Shown piece after piece: positions 47,503 to 58,376 of a DNA stretch of 64,000 nucleotides. Below the pieces are notes generated by a model, which searched no databases, was not told the origin of the DNA, and saw nothing but the letters and a program-made list of their open reading frames with translations. Position numbers and translations under genes: made by a program. This DNA is from Cordia subcordata (taxonomy: Eukaryota; Streptophyta; Magnoliopsida; Boraginales; Cordiaceae): the NCBI GenBank assembly GCA_028554755.1, contig JAPTOF010000014.1:7192001-7256000 (forward strand). The letters run 5' to 3'. Positions within the stretch are counted from its first letter, which is position 1. Every line of letters begins with the position of its first letter.

Positions 47503-48231
47503 AAAACGACGTAGTTTTAAAAAATTTCGGTTATTAACCGAAATTTTTTTAAATTATTCGAAACCGAAACCGAACACCGAAATTTAATAAAATTATTAAC
47601 CGAAACCTAACCGAATTCAAAATTAACCGAGGTTCGGTTATTCTGTTAATACCGAATAATGCTCACCCCTAGCTAGCAATTATGATGTTTGGCTTGCTAA
47701 TTATGAGTTTAATCAACCTTTTGGTTCGAGAATTGTTTAAGATATCTCGTACTATCAGAAAAAGATAAAATAGGTGAAACATCTCTTATTACGATAACAA
47801 AATAGTATTTTGTCACTCACAAAACAAAGAAAAGAGCACCCAACATCAGGATTACAAGTACTGAACCCAGCTTGTAAGCCCTTGTTGCTCTTAAAGCACT
47901 TTTTAAAAAAAACAACCGCGCCCCGTCTCGAGAAAAAGAGACAAAACCACCGGCTAAAATGCAAAACATAAAAATTCAACCCCTCAGGCCAAAAGCACCA
48001 AAATTCCTGTTTTACCCCCTGACGTGTTGATGACGAGCGAAACCGAGCGTAAACAACAAGACAGCGAAAAGACAATTGGCGGAAGGTCAATCCACCAATC
48101 AGAGTGCAGCTGCCACGTCAAACTTTCCGAAGGCTCAGAAACAAAGACGAAAGAATTACGATAAGAAAAGTGACCAGTTTTTTTTTTTTTTAGCCCATTA
48201 GCGAAAAGATCGAAAGAAAGAGAGCAAAATA

Positions 48232-51200
48232 ATGCGGCGAAACGACGGCGTCACCTGCCGGACACGTGTCGCCGCTGCATTTCCTCGTACGATCTTCGTC
48301 CTTTTCTTCTTCTTATTCTTCTTTGTTGTTGTTGTTATAGTCGCGGAAGCTTCTAATAATTCCCAGGTAAACAATCTAAGATTTTCTTTCTTTCTTTCTT
48401 TTTTTTGTGTTTTAAAGATTTTTAATTTCTTTTTCAACATTTATGTGTTGTATTGTGGTGTTTTCAGATTGGATGCAGTAGAAGGTGTGTTGCAGAGAAT
48501 TGTAATTGTAAGTCTCTTATAATATTACAATAAAGGAATATAATGTTATTTTGTCGAATTTATACGTTAAACAAAACCTGGGTTACACCAAATCCCGTGG
48601 TTTTTTTGACTCACGACAGTGAGACAGAATCTTGCAAATCACTGAGAAGTTTTGTTTAATGTGATTAAATTGGTTTTTATTTATTTTTTTCTTCCTTCAA
48701 AAATTTGAAATGTTTAATAGCCGTTGGGATTAGATACGGCAAGTACTGTGGAGTAGGGTGGACTGGGTGCCCAGGAGAGAAGCCTTGTGATGATCTTGAT
48801 GCTTGTTGCAAGGTCCACGATGAATGTGTCGAGAAAAAAGGTGCTGCTTTTATTTTTCTCTAATTAGTAATTTCCCTTTTCATATTATGCATAACTCCAA
48901 AATAAACTAAAATAACATCTCTTCTTATTATTGTGGTTAGTCAATTTGTTGATTATATTTAAATAAGTGTTATGTTATAATGGTTTGATGTAACGGAAAT
49001 AATGGTTCTTGTTTTCGTTCCAATGGAAGAATGGCTTTCCTTTGTATTCGTTTAAGATTTGAAGTAAATTTGACGTAGAAGCTTTTAGAAAGCTAGCTTT
49101 TAAGTGGAAATATATGCCTTATGTGAATAATTTGAGCTAATCTGACTAGAGTTTTCACTTAAACTGCTACCTACTATTACCTTGTCTTAGATGGCCTTTT
49201 GCTACCTACTATTAACATCTTTGACAATGGAGAATAGAAGATGACAGGGTTTAACTTTGATCGCAGCCTCATCCTCATTATGGTTTCTGAGTTTCTTTTT
49301 CACTCCATTCAACTATATAGATTTTTATTGCTAGCTGTTATGTGGTAGAGAAAATTTAGTCGGTAGATTTGCAAGTTGAAGTAATCGGTTAACCTCCACT
49401 ACGTGCAAATTTTTAGAGCCAGATTATCGAATTAGGTTGTTTTTTGTTGAACTGGTAAATTTAGCAGGTCAAATATATTGAGTTTGGCTCATGAGCTATT
49501 CCTAGAGAAGGGCATGGAAGAGGAAATGAATGCCAACAATCTGACAGCTTTTACAAGGAATCGTACAATTAGGACAGAGTACAAAGAAGATGATATCATC
49601 ATCATTTTCTCATGTCCAAGGTCAAAAGGAGTTGGAAACGAAAAGCTTGCTAGTGGGAGATGTGAAGGGCGATTAGGTAACAAAAATAGGGAGCTTTGAA
49701 GAATGGGAACGTTCAAAATGGAAGACATTCTATGCTAAAAGGCCTGATTGGTGGGAAAGTAAGTAGATCAAGTGGTTGAAATTACTTCTCCGAGAGTGAT
49801 AACTTGGGTTCAAATCCCATGGAATGGGGGTTGGGTTGGGGGTGGGGGGTCTAGGAAGGAAATAAAGGAAATAAAGAAAGTCAGTATTGGTGTAGTATTG
49901 GTGTAAACTACAGGGGAGGCCATGAAGTAGAGTGTAGGAAGAGAATGATTAATGACATTATGCTTTTCACCGTCCTAGGAGTCGTGAGTTGTCAGCTCAA
50001 ACCTGGTAAGTTCTGTTATTATTGACAATCAATTTTGGGATTAGTTCTTTAACTGAAGACTCTAGCCATGATTTTGTTCATAATACAATTAAAGCAATTT
50101 AATCTAAATTTTGATCACAAGTTGGTTTCATTTCCAATAACTCAACCAATGAGCTATTCTTATTGAATAAAGATAATCAAATGAAAAATGATTTTAGCCA
50201 TATTGTCATGCCCCCAAGCCAGACTTCTAGGCTCACAAGTAAGACTAGTATTGTAGGCATAACAAATCATTACTTGGACCCTCAAATTCACTAGCTTGAA
50301 ATGGTCAACTCAAGTTATTAGTTATACTCACACTACCCACTTATAAATAATTTACAAGTCATTCTACAAACTAATGGGGACATTACGCATATAGATTTTG
50401 CAACAGCTTCATGTAACAATTTTGAAATCTCTCCATCATCTGCAGATCTCGTAAAACTTGTATCTATTGCATGAGAAATGATTGATGTCAACTACTAATA
50501 CTTTCAAGGACAAAAATGCATGACTGATAAAGTAGAATGCGAGACAATGCTAGATTAGAAATTTCCAGCTACTCTTAGCATTAGTTAGTTTCTTACTGTT
50601 TTGTAGGGTACAGTAAGTTAATATCCAGGAAATGGTTGGGAAAGGACCAAATTCGATAGTTCTTTTACCTTTGCTTCAGCGTATTTAAGAGCTACCAGCT
50701 TTAGCATCAACCTTTGAAGACTCTACTAAATGCATGTGGAAAATTGGCTAGCCAAACCTACTAGTCAATTGCTGCATGTTGGAGATAGAATGCGTCTGTG
50801 GTTTATTTGACCTGTTGGGCAGCCTTAAGTATTGGATTCTGGATTGAGTTTGAGCATCTCTTATTTCGTACTAGAATAGTTTGATGAACTAGTCTGGACA
50901 TTGAATTAGAAAGCTTGCTTCCTACTCGGGCTATATCTGAATTAAGTGAATGTTTCTGGTAATGCATCTGTTTGTCGGAGTGGTCCTAATCAAGATGGTC
51001 TGGATTTCTGGTAATGCATCTGTTCGTCGGAGTGGTCCTAATCAAGATGGTCTGGATTTCATTGGGATGAGTATAATAATATTTTGAAATGAAAAAGAAA
51101 ATTGTTGCACTATCTCGGACGAGGTTAATCACGTGATTTTTCTTTTCTTTTCTTTTTTCTTATTCTGGAAAAGTTTATTTTGATTTGTTTTTGCTGTTGT

Positions 51201-51410
51201 GCAAACATTAACTAGAGAATTTATATTTCAGGAATGACCGATATCAAATGCCATGAGAAGTTCAAGAAGTGCATTAAGAAAGTCCACAAGTCTGGCAAAG
51301 TTGGTTTTTCTAGGGACTGCCCTTATGATACAGCTGTGCCTACAATGGTGCAGGGCATGGATATGGCCATTTTATTCAGTCAGCTGGGCAACTCCAAGCT
51401 TGAACTTTGA
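48232..51410 (+). CDS. PLA2-BETA: Secretory phospholipase A2 (plant PLA2-beta-like)
   Basis: It hydrolyses the sn-2 acyl ester of phospholipids with Ca2+, releasing lysophospholipid and fatty acid in the secretory pathway. Four exons (48232-48366, 48468-48507, 48721-48840, 51232-51410) give 157 aa, all with GT-AG borders. Residues about 19-40 are a strongly hydrophobic signal peptide. The mature part has exactly 12 cysteines, the plant sPLA2 number. The Ca2+ loop YGKYCGVGWTGCPGEKPCD spans 64-82, and the active site CCKVHDEC has the His91/Asp92 pair. The C-terminus is KLEL, resembling the KTEL ER-retention signal of Arabidopsis PLA2-beta. Intron 3 is 2391 bp and contains a SINE-like repeat and a 52-bp tandem duplication. 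It lies directly beyond the hAT block and next to ATP synthase g, an adjacency also recalled for At2g19680-At2g19690. Confidence 0.93.
49758..49870 (+). repeat. tRNA-derived SINE-like element in PLA2 intron 3
   Basis: The element has an A-box-like TAGATCAAGTGG, then a B box GGTTCAAATCC about 35 bp downstream, followed by ATGG and a G-rich tract. That arrangement is the internal Pol III promoter of tRNA-derived SINEs. Related copies occur at 51612-51705 (-) and 13985-14070 (-). The ends are approximate. Confidence 0.5.
50953..51056 (+). repeat. 52-bp tandem duplication in PLA2 intron 3
   Basis: Two adjacent 52-bp copies beginning TTTCTGGTAATGCATCTG differ by one base (TTTGTC against TTCGTC), so the duplication is young. 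Confidence 0.95.
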
Positions 51411-52798
51411 TAGGGTGAGTGAAATAGCAGTAATGCCTTGTGTTCTGTAGTCATTTATTCTTTCAGCTGTGATGCCCAAAGCTGAATCCTTAGTTTTTGA
51501 TCAAGTGTGTATGTGCCTTCAGATTTATTACTGATGCATACATCAGTGCTTGTTAACACTTTCTAAGCTAATACCAACAACTCCCCTACTCTTTCCCCTG
51601 CCATTTAGTGTTTTTTTTTCACCCCCACCCCCATGGAATTCAAACCGAATACTTTACTTCTAGAGGAGAGATAGTCTCAACTACTTGAGCTATCTCCTAA
51701 TCTGTCCTCGACGTTTAGTTAATTTGAGTCATTTTCTTACATTTCAAGATTCCTTATTTTTAGTTATACTTTAATAGTTCTTCTAATTTTTTTATGAATC
51801 TTTCAACGTAGAGAATTCCTATTTTTGTTTTATTCCAACAGTTCTACTTTAGAACTCTCTTATTTTTATTTTGCTTCAAAATTTTTTTATTATTTTAATC
51901 AAACAAATTGTTTTAATATATTTATTTTTATATAAATATTAGATTTTCATTTATTAATATTTTTTAGGTTATACGGTTTTTGCAGTTTTTGGAAAGGGGC
52001 TCTGAGGATGGAGGAGATCCCTTGCATGTAGGTGTTTTGATTTTCAACTCAAACTTAGAGAAGCTCACGTTTTTATAAAAATTAAAAAGCTGGGTATTTT
52101 TTTACCTTTTGAAGACAAAAATAAAACAAAAAGAAGCCATTGGTATTGCAAACAAAAAATTCAAAGGGTGATTTTCTTGAGACCTACTGTTTTTTGCCTA
52201 AAGGTCGGGTATGGGTACTGTGGGATAAAACAAAGTCTGTACATAGTTATCTTGCAGATGGGTCAGCTATAGTTGATTAAATTTAAGCTTGAGATTAAAA
52301 CAATACATAAATATATTTAACAATATCAAATTCTTCTCTAACCGTAATTTCTTAATGATATATATGCATGGTCGATTTGATACATGAATTTCACCTGCTC
52401 ATAAGAGATTTTTGACGAAATATTCTTGATCTAACACAATTATATTGGTTGGAATATCTGACTTGATATAGTTATCTCTCCTTTAGCTACCATGATTCAT
52501 GCACATTTTCTAATAAAACGCATGAGAGAGAAAACATTACTTAAGGCAAAGAATTAGATACTATTCATGGGTTCAAATCTCTGAGGGTTGGGGGAACCGG
52601 GTTCGGGGTGAGGGGTTTGAAGGGGGAAAAAATTAGATACTTTTCATGTGGCTTATAATACGGTTTAAATTCACTCATAGTATTATAATATTAGGAAAGA
52701 GATTCGGTAGGGATGAAATAGTGATATAGTAATGGATAAATTATAATTGTAAGGACTTTTCTTTTTTCAACGAAACGGAATGGTGTAACTAAAAAGCA
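51411..52798. other. PLA2 3' region and intergenic
   Basis: The first part is PLA2 3' UTR. A SINE-like copy lies at 51612-51705 (-). A short B-box-like GGGTTCAAATCT with G-rich tail is seen at about 52568-52625. No other gene is supported. Confidence 0.5.
51612..51705 (-). repeat. tRNA-derived SINE-like element downstream of PLA2
   Basis: On the minus strand it has A-box-like TAGCTCAAGTAGTTGAG and B-box-like GGTTTGAATTCC, then a GGGGGTGGGGG tract and an A-run. It is the same family as the intronic copy at 49758, in opposite orientation. Confidence 0.5.
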
Positions 52799-53297
52799 AT
52801 GGAAAAGAAAACGAACATAGTACTTGGGAAGCGACTATTGAAGAGTGACGAACTATATCAGGTACTTAATTTCTAATCTTTTTCTATCTTTTATTAAGAA
52901 AGCAAATACTTATATTAATGAGAAGAATATTTATAATCGGGGACTAAAAGACCAAAAAGAAATCCCATTTACATTAAAAGATCTAACCTTTGGCTTCACG
53001 ATTGTCATGGTTTAGCTAAGAAATATAAATAATTATTTTTTCTTTTTGTCATTTCAGTATATCTTTGAGACCAATGTGTATCCACGTGAGCCAGAACTTA
53101 GGAAGGAGCTGAGAAGTATTACTATCTCCCAAATTAATTCTAGCTTTCTCCAAATATATCGTTTTAAATTGAATGATCGTTTATCAAATATTTTCTTAGC
53201 TCCTTCCTTGTATAACACTAAATCTTTAAGGCTAAAGCTCTACTTTGATCTACCATCGGATCTTCCTGTTAGGAGTTTTTTTTGGTTACTCGAATGA
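52799..53297 (+). pseudogene. Truncated caffeoyl-CoA O-methyltransferase-like gene head
   Basis: Exon 1 (52799-52861) encodes 21 residues ending LGKRLLKSDELYQ and has a donor at 52862. Exon 2 starts at 53058 after TTTCAG and continues YIFETNVYPREPELRKELRSIT. This is the N-terminal signature of the class I cation-dependent plant CCoAOMT family (LLKS..LYQYILETSVYPREPE..KELR). Similarity ends at about 53123, although the frame runs on to a TGA at 53295-53297 with no family resemblance. The SAM-binding core is absent from the whole window. The splice sites and frame are intact up to the breakpoint, so the truncation may be recent. Confidence 0.75.
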
Positions 53298-53605
53298 ATT
53301 GACATTTATGGATGATTGTTCATTCGAGATTCTTTTATATGGTGATTTTTTTTTGGTTACTTTTCAATGAAAAAGATGACAACAGTTTTCTTTTTGTTAT
53401 TGCTTTGACATCAGTTCCTTCATGGCTACAACACCAGATTGGGTAGTTTCTTGACATGATTCTGAAGCAAGTAAATGCTAAAAAGACAACTGAAATTAGA
53501 GTCTAGACTGGATACTCACTGCCCCGTACAGCCCATGCAATTTTAGATGATGGCCATGTAAAACATTTGTTTCTCCATCCCTTTTTTAGGTTTTATTACA
53601 TCACT
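53298..53605. other. Short intergenic stretch before Copia B
   Basis: There is no gene. It ends at the 5-bp target TCACT of element B. Confidence 0.5.
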
Positions 53606-53937
53606 TGTTAAGGAAAAACACGCATAAATGAAGAATACGAGAAAAAAAAGACATAAGAGAATTACATGGTTCGGCCTAAAAGCTTACATCTATGGGCATC
53701 AAAGAACAATTTCACCATTGATTTCAAATATTACAAGGCTCCTTACTTTAGTCTCCTTCCTACACGTAATATAATGTGTTAGCCCCTATTTATAGTACAC
53801 ATGTTTCCTAAACAATATACTACTCAAATAAGGTAACATATTAATTTTGTGCTATTAAGGTAACAAGCTAATAAGGTAACTTTCTAATAAGGCAATTTGC
53901 TTTTCTTGTTGCCCAAAAATACGAGCCACAATCAACA
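53606..53937 (-). repeat. 3' LTR of Copia B
   Basis: The 332-bp LTR runs TGTTA...CAACA. A CTATTTATAG motif on the + strand corresponds to the LTR TATA box. It is followed on the inside by a degraded polypurine tract (minus strand CCAAGGTAAGATT). Confidence 0.88.
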
Positions 53938-54260
53938 AATCTTACCTTGGCACTTATTCGCGCTGATCAACACACCATCATCCCCTCTGCCAACTGCCCA
54001 CTCGGGGGTCAATGCTTCGCACCGCAAATAGCAACCAAGTCCAAGCAATGCTTGAACTTGCTGATTGAAATCACCTTAGTTATCATATCTACTAGATTCT
54101 CATGGGTAGAAAACTTTTGCACCGATACAATCCCCTATGATACAACATCTCGGATAAAGTGATATCTGACATCAATGTGTTTAGTCTTCTCATGATACAT
54201 CTGATTCTTTATCAGATGAATTGCACTCTGGCTATCCCAAAATACTATACTCCAATCTTG

Positions 54261-55035
54261 CTATGGTCCAAGATCACGAACCAGGCTTTGTAGCCATATG
54301 GCCTCCTTCACAGCTTCTGCAATCACCATGTACTCCACCTTAGTAGTATATAATGCCATAGTAGACTGTAATGTCACTTTCCAAGTGATAGCACACCCAG
54401 AGAGCATAAATGCGTAACCTATTAGAGATTTTCTCTTATCAAGATCACCTGTAAAGTCTAAGTCACGATAACCCACCAATCTCGCGCAATCTTCAGTCAT
54501 CTTGCTAAATAGCAAACCTATATTTGCGGTGCCCCGCAAGTATCTCATAATCCATTTCACTGCATCCTAGTATACTTTTTCAGGTGATGCCATATACCTG
54601 TTAACAACACTAACTACGGGTGAAATGTTAGGACGAGTGCACACCATAGTATATATCAAGCTACCAATAGCACTCGAGTATGGAGCACGAGACAAATGCT
54701 CAACTTCTTTATCAGTTTTAGGTGATAAATTTGCAAACAATTTGAAATAACCTGTAAATGGCATACTCATAGGCTTTGTTTTACGTATCTCGAAATGCTC
54801 CAGCACCTGCTCAACGTAACTCTGCTGAAACAAGAATAACTTTCTTGCGTTTCTATCCATGTGAATCTCCATGCCAAGAATCTTCTTCGTTGCTTTAAGA
54901 TTCTTCATTTCAAACTCATCACCTAGCTACTTCTTTAATTCGTCGATGGCGGACATTCTTATAGTAGCAATAAGCATATCATCGACATACAACAACAAGT
55001 ACATAAATAAACCATTTGGAAGCTTATTGATACAC
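54261..55035 (-). pseudogene. Copia B RT C-terminal part and RNase H (broken)
   Basis: The pieces at 54908-54567 (RT connection, VPYSSAIGS-like) and 54560-54261 (RNase H, DLDFTGDLDKRKS, then STMALYTTKVEYM) are in separate frames. Upstream, at about 54970-55030, the catalytic box YVDDM is still readable on the minus strand, unlike in element A. Confidence 0.8.
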
Positions 55036-57100
55036 ACACAACTGTTATAGGCATTCTTTGTATATCCAACACCTACCATGAATGTGTCAAATCTCTTGTA
55101 CCACTACCGCGGCGATTGCTTTAACCCATAGAAAGATTTCTTTAGTTTGCAAACCTGGTTCTTTTTATCAAGAACTACATACCCCTCTAATTGACTTATG
55201 TAAAGTTGCCCCTCAAGATCACCATGCAAAAATGTTGTTTTCACATCTAGCTGCTCAAGCTCTAAATTATGAGGAGCAACCAAGGCAAATAAAAATCTGA
55301 TTTAACTATGCTTCACAACTGGAGAGAACACTTTATTGATTGCAATACCTTTCTTTTATGTATACCCTTTCACCACCAACTACGCCTTGTATCAACGACC
55401 TTCAACCCCTGGAGTACCTTCTTTTTTCTTGTAAATCCATTTGCAATCGACAACTCGCTGTCCTTCAGGTTATTCAACAAGCTCCTATGTTTGATTCTTC
55501 TGAAAAGACTTAATCTCCTTACTCATGGCACCTACCTACTGAGCAAACTCTTTCCCAAATATAGCTTCCTTGTATGAATTCGGCTCATGTCCTTTAATTG
55601 TTTTAGAAATAGTCAAAGCATAAGTAACAAGCTCAGTATATCCATACATTTGAGGCTTTCTAATATGTCTCCTTTCTCGCACAGTAACAATGCTGTACTT
55701 ATGTTGTTTAGGTACATTTTGATCTTGCACGTCGGGCAGCTTAGACAGCTGAATCAGACCATTACTATTGTTAGATAGAATATTTGAAACATCAGTATGT
55801 ATCTCTACCTGCTCTCTGATACCATGGTCTAAACCAACAATTGCTTTCTCCTTTTTCCTAGTCTAATGAAGCAGACTTATTGAATGTGACATCCCTGGTG
55901 ATGAGGAAACTTGGAGACTTTGGATTTGTGCACTATAACCTCTAACCTTTCCTCTTGGATGCATAGCCTAGGAATATGTATTTTTTACCCTCGGCTTCAA
56001 CTAGCCATTTTTCACATATATGCAGGGCAATCGAACACCGTCAATCGAGAGTAATCAGCAGACTTACCAGACCATAATTGAAAAGGAGTCTTTAATCCAA
56101 TAGCTGCGGATAGAGACCGATTCACCAAGTAGCATGCCGTGTTAATGGCTTCAGCCTAAAAGTCTTGACTTAAGCCTGCATAGGAAGACATACAACGAGC
56201 TCTCTCCAACAGAGTTCTATTCATGCATTATGCAACTCCATTTTGTTATGGTGTCCCTACACATGTACGGTGTCTCACAATGCTATGTTTTCTGCAGAAC
56301 TTATCAAACTCTTTATTGCAATATTCCAACATATTGTTAGTCCTAAGATGTTTACTTTGTTTTCTAGTCTACTTCTCAATCAACGTCTTCCAATTGACAA
56401 ACCTTGGAAATGCCTCATCTTTAGTTTTCAAAAAATACATCCACACCATCTGAAAGTATGCATCAATCAAAGTGATATAGTACCTGACACCTTTCTTGGA
56501 AGGAACTTTTTAAGGACCCTAAAGATCAGAATAAATGTAATCAAGTGTACATTCGGTATTCTTCTGCCTCCTACTGAACTTCACCCTGGTTTGCTTTCTA
56601 AAGACATAATGCTTGCAGAATTCAAGCTTTCCCACTCTTTGTCCACAAAGCAATTCCCTCTTGCTCAGTTTGGTCAGTTCCCTCCCACTCATATGGCTCA
56701 ACCTCTTGTGCCATAATTGCATGGTGTTATTATCACTCTCCTCGAATGTTACAGTTGCAACACTTGTAACCGTACTACCTTGAAGAACATATAGGTCACC
56801 AGACAATTTCCCTTTCAAGAGTACAATAGAATCTTTGTTCACCTTTAAACTGTACTACCTTGAAGAACATGTAGGCCTCTAGTCAATTTCCCTTTCAAGA
56901 GTACTTAGAACCTTTGCTCACCTTTAAGAAATCATTCTCACTCCGAAATTTGTACCTATAAGAATCCAAATGCCCAAGCAAAATCAAGTTTTTCTTCAGT
57001 TCCAGTACATGCCAACACTCAAGAGATCTTATAATACCACCAAACATCTTGATATTTACGATGTCAATTTCCTTCACCTCTAACATAAGGTCATTGCCTA
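55036..57100 (-). pseudogene. Copia B integrase and RT N-terminal part (heavily decayed)
   Basis: Fragments of the gag-pre-integrase and integrase regions (57086-56895 and 56842-56519, with LWHKRLSHMS) and of the region before RT (55730-55536) are aligned with element A in order. Many stops and frameshifts leave no long frame. An 80-bp tandem duplication at 56768-56927 interrupts the pre-integrase region. Confidence 0.8.
56768..56927 (-). repeat. 80-bp tandem duplication in Copia B
   Basis: The segment starting AAC(C/T)GTACTACCTTGAAG occurs twice with an 80-bp period. The same segment is single in element A, so this is a post-divergence event. Confidence 0.85.
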
Positions 57101-57325
57101 GAAAAACTTTCCCTTCCTTTCTGGAATAAGAAGAGCATCAGTCACGCCTAGGACACAGATGGAACGTCGTCCCTGTATTAAAAATCCATTGATTATGTCA
57201 CTGTGACGTACTCACAGACAAAACATCCCTGGTACTACTCGAGCTTTCTCCATCATTGTCAGTACTTTCCACTATATTAGCTGAATTCTCTAACTTTTTC
57301 TTTCTTTTTTTTTCCGCTTTGGACA

Positions 57326-58155
57326 TTATTTCTTAATGTGACCCTTTTCACCATATTCAAAAGAGTGTAGTTTTCTCGCACTTGATTTTGGCCTCAACTT
57401 GCTTTTCTTTCTATCTAAAGATCCCTCTCTATTCACCGATCTCTCTCTATTCACTAAACCCTCCCCATGAACTTCCTTGCTATGTCCCAAGATATGCATT
57501 TGAAGATCCTTTGATTTCAATGAAGTAATTAAATCCTCAAAGCTAATTTTGTCCCTTCCATACAACATAGTATCTATAAAGTTTATATACGAAGGCGGTA
57601 AGGAGCATAAAAACATAATAGCTTGGTCTTCATCATCAATTTTAACACCCACGTCCTTCAAAGTAATAACTCAAGAGGTAACTCATCAAGGTGTTGTTCA
57701 AGTGGCGTACCTTTTTCCATTCTAAGATGATATAATCGATTCTTTAAATAGAGTAATTCATTAGAGATTTTGATGCATACAGTTCCATCAAAGTATTCCA
57801 AGCCTCAATTGTTGTTGTCGTCTTCTCACCAATCTCTAGCAATACTTCATTTGTTAAGGACGTATATTTCATTCAAGGGTTTTGTTTCAAGTTCTTGTTT
57901 CGCTGCAGGTTTCGTCTCCTCTGGGATCACTTCTTTAATAAAATTCCAAAGTCCTTGCATTGTCATAAATGCCTTAAATCTGATCCTCCATAAACTGAAA
58001 CTCATTCTCCTGTCAAACTTATCGATTTCAAACTTTCCATCTATGGAAGACATTTTCGTTTGCTGAAAACTCATACTTTGGGATAGAATTTGGCTCAAAG
58101 ACCACAAAAACGGATTCAACACATCAAAAGAAACATTAGGAACACCCCCGGTCAA
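57326..58155 (-). pseudogene. Copia B gag (broken)
   Basis: N-terminal gag (58155-57847, with GKFEIDKFDRRMSFSLWRIR) and central/C-terminal gag (57661-57326, with MKDVGVKIDDEDQA and LCSLPPSY, ending in a degraded zinc knuckle) are in different frames, with a damaged stretch between. The order and sequence match element A's gag. Confidence 0.85.
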
Positions 58156-58376
58156 CTTTGGTCAATACAGGTCAAAGTCAACATCGTCCCGAAACACGTA
58201 CTTCGAAGTAGAATCTGGCAAAATAGAGCCCAAAACGAACTTAGCACGTTGAAAAACATGGGATAAGACTCTGGTCAAACTTGGTCAATCCTCAGTCAAT
58301 GATTATCAGTCAACGGTCAATCCTGATCAAACCCTAGTTAAAGGTCAATGCCTTGGTCAACCAGTAAACTAGTCAA
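58151..58376 (-). promoter_or_regulatory. TTGAC (W-box core) array in Copia B leader
   Basis: Twelve GTCAA (TTGAC on the sense strand) occur in 226 bp just upstream of gag, in the same place as the array of 14 in element A. Confidence 0.5.

Larger units (their letters stand above)
38360..47671 (-). mobile_element. Outer hAT transposon (contains a second hAT)
   Basis: The left end TAGGGCAGAGCATTCGG and the right end (inverted) TAGGGGTGAGCATTATTCGG are flanked by a perfect 8-bp duplication GCTAGCAA (38352-38359 and 47672-47679), the TSD length of hAT elements. AACCGAA subterminal repeats fill both ends. The element carries a RICESLEEPER-type transposase gene on the minus strand (39226-41288) and a SKP1-like fragment on the + strand. 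Removing the inner insertion and its duplicated target leaves about 4.9 kb, a normal size. Orientation is given by the transposase. Confidence 0.9.

Noticed and set aside
48198..48440. 80-codon minus-strand frame at the PLA2 start
   Set aside because: It is the antisense shadow of the PLA2 signal-peptide exon; its Lys-rich composition mirrors the Phe codons.
49478..49728. Open frames on both strands in PLA2 intron 3
   Set aside because: They overlap each other on opposite strands, have no motifs and fall inside a well-defined intron.
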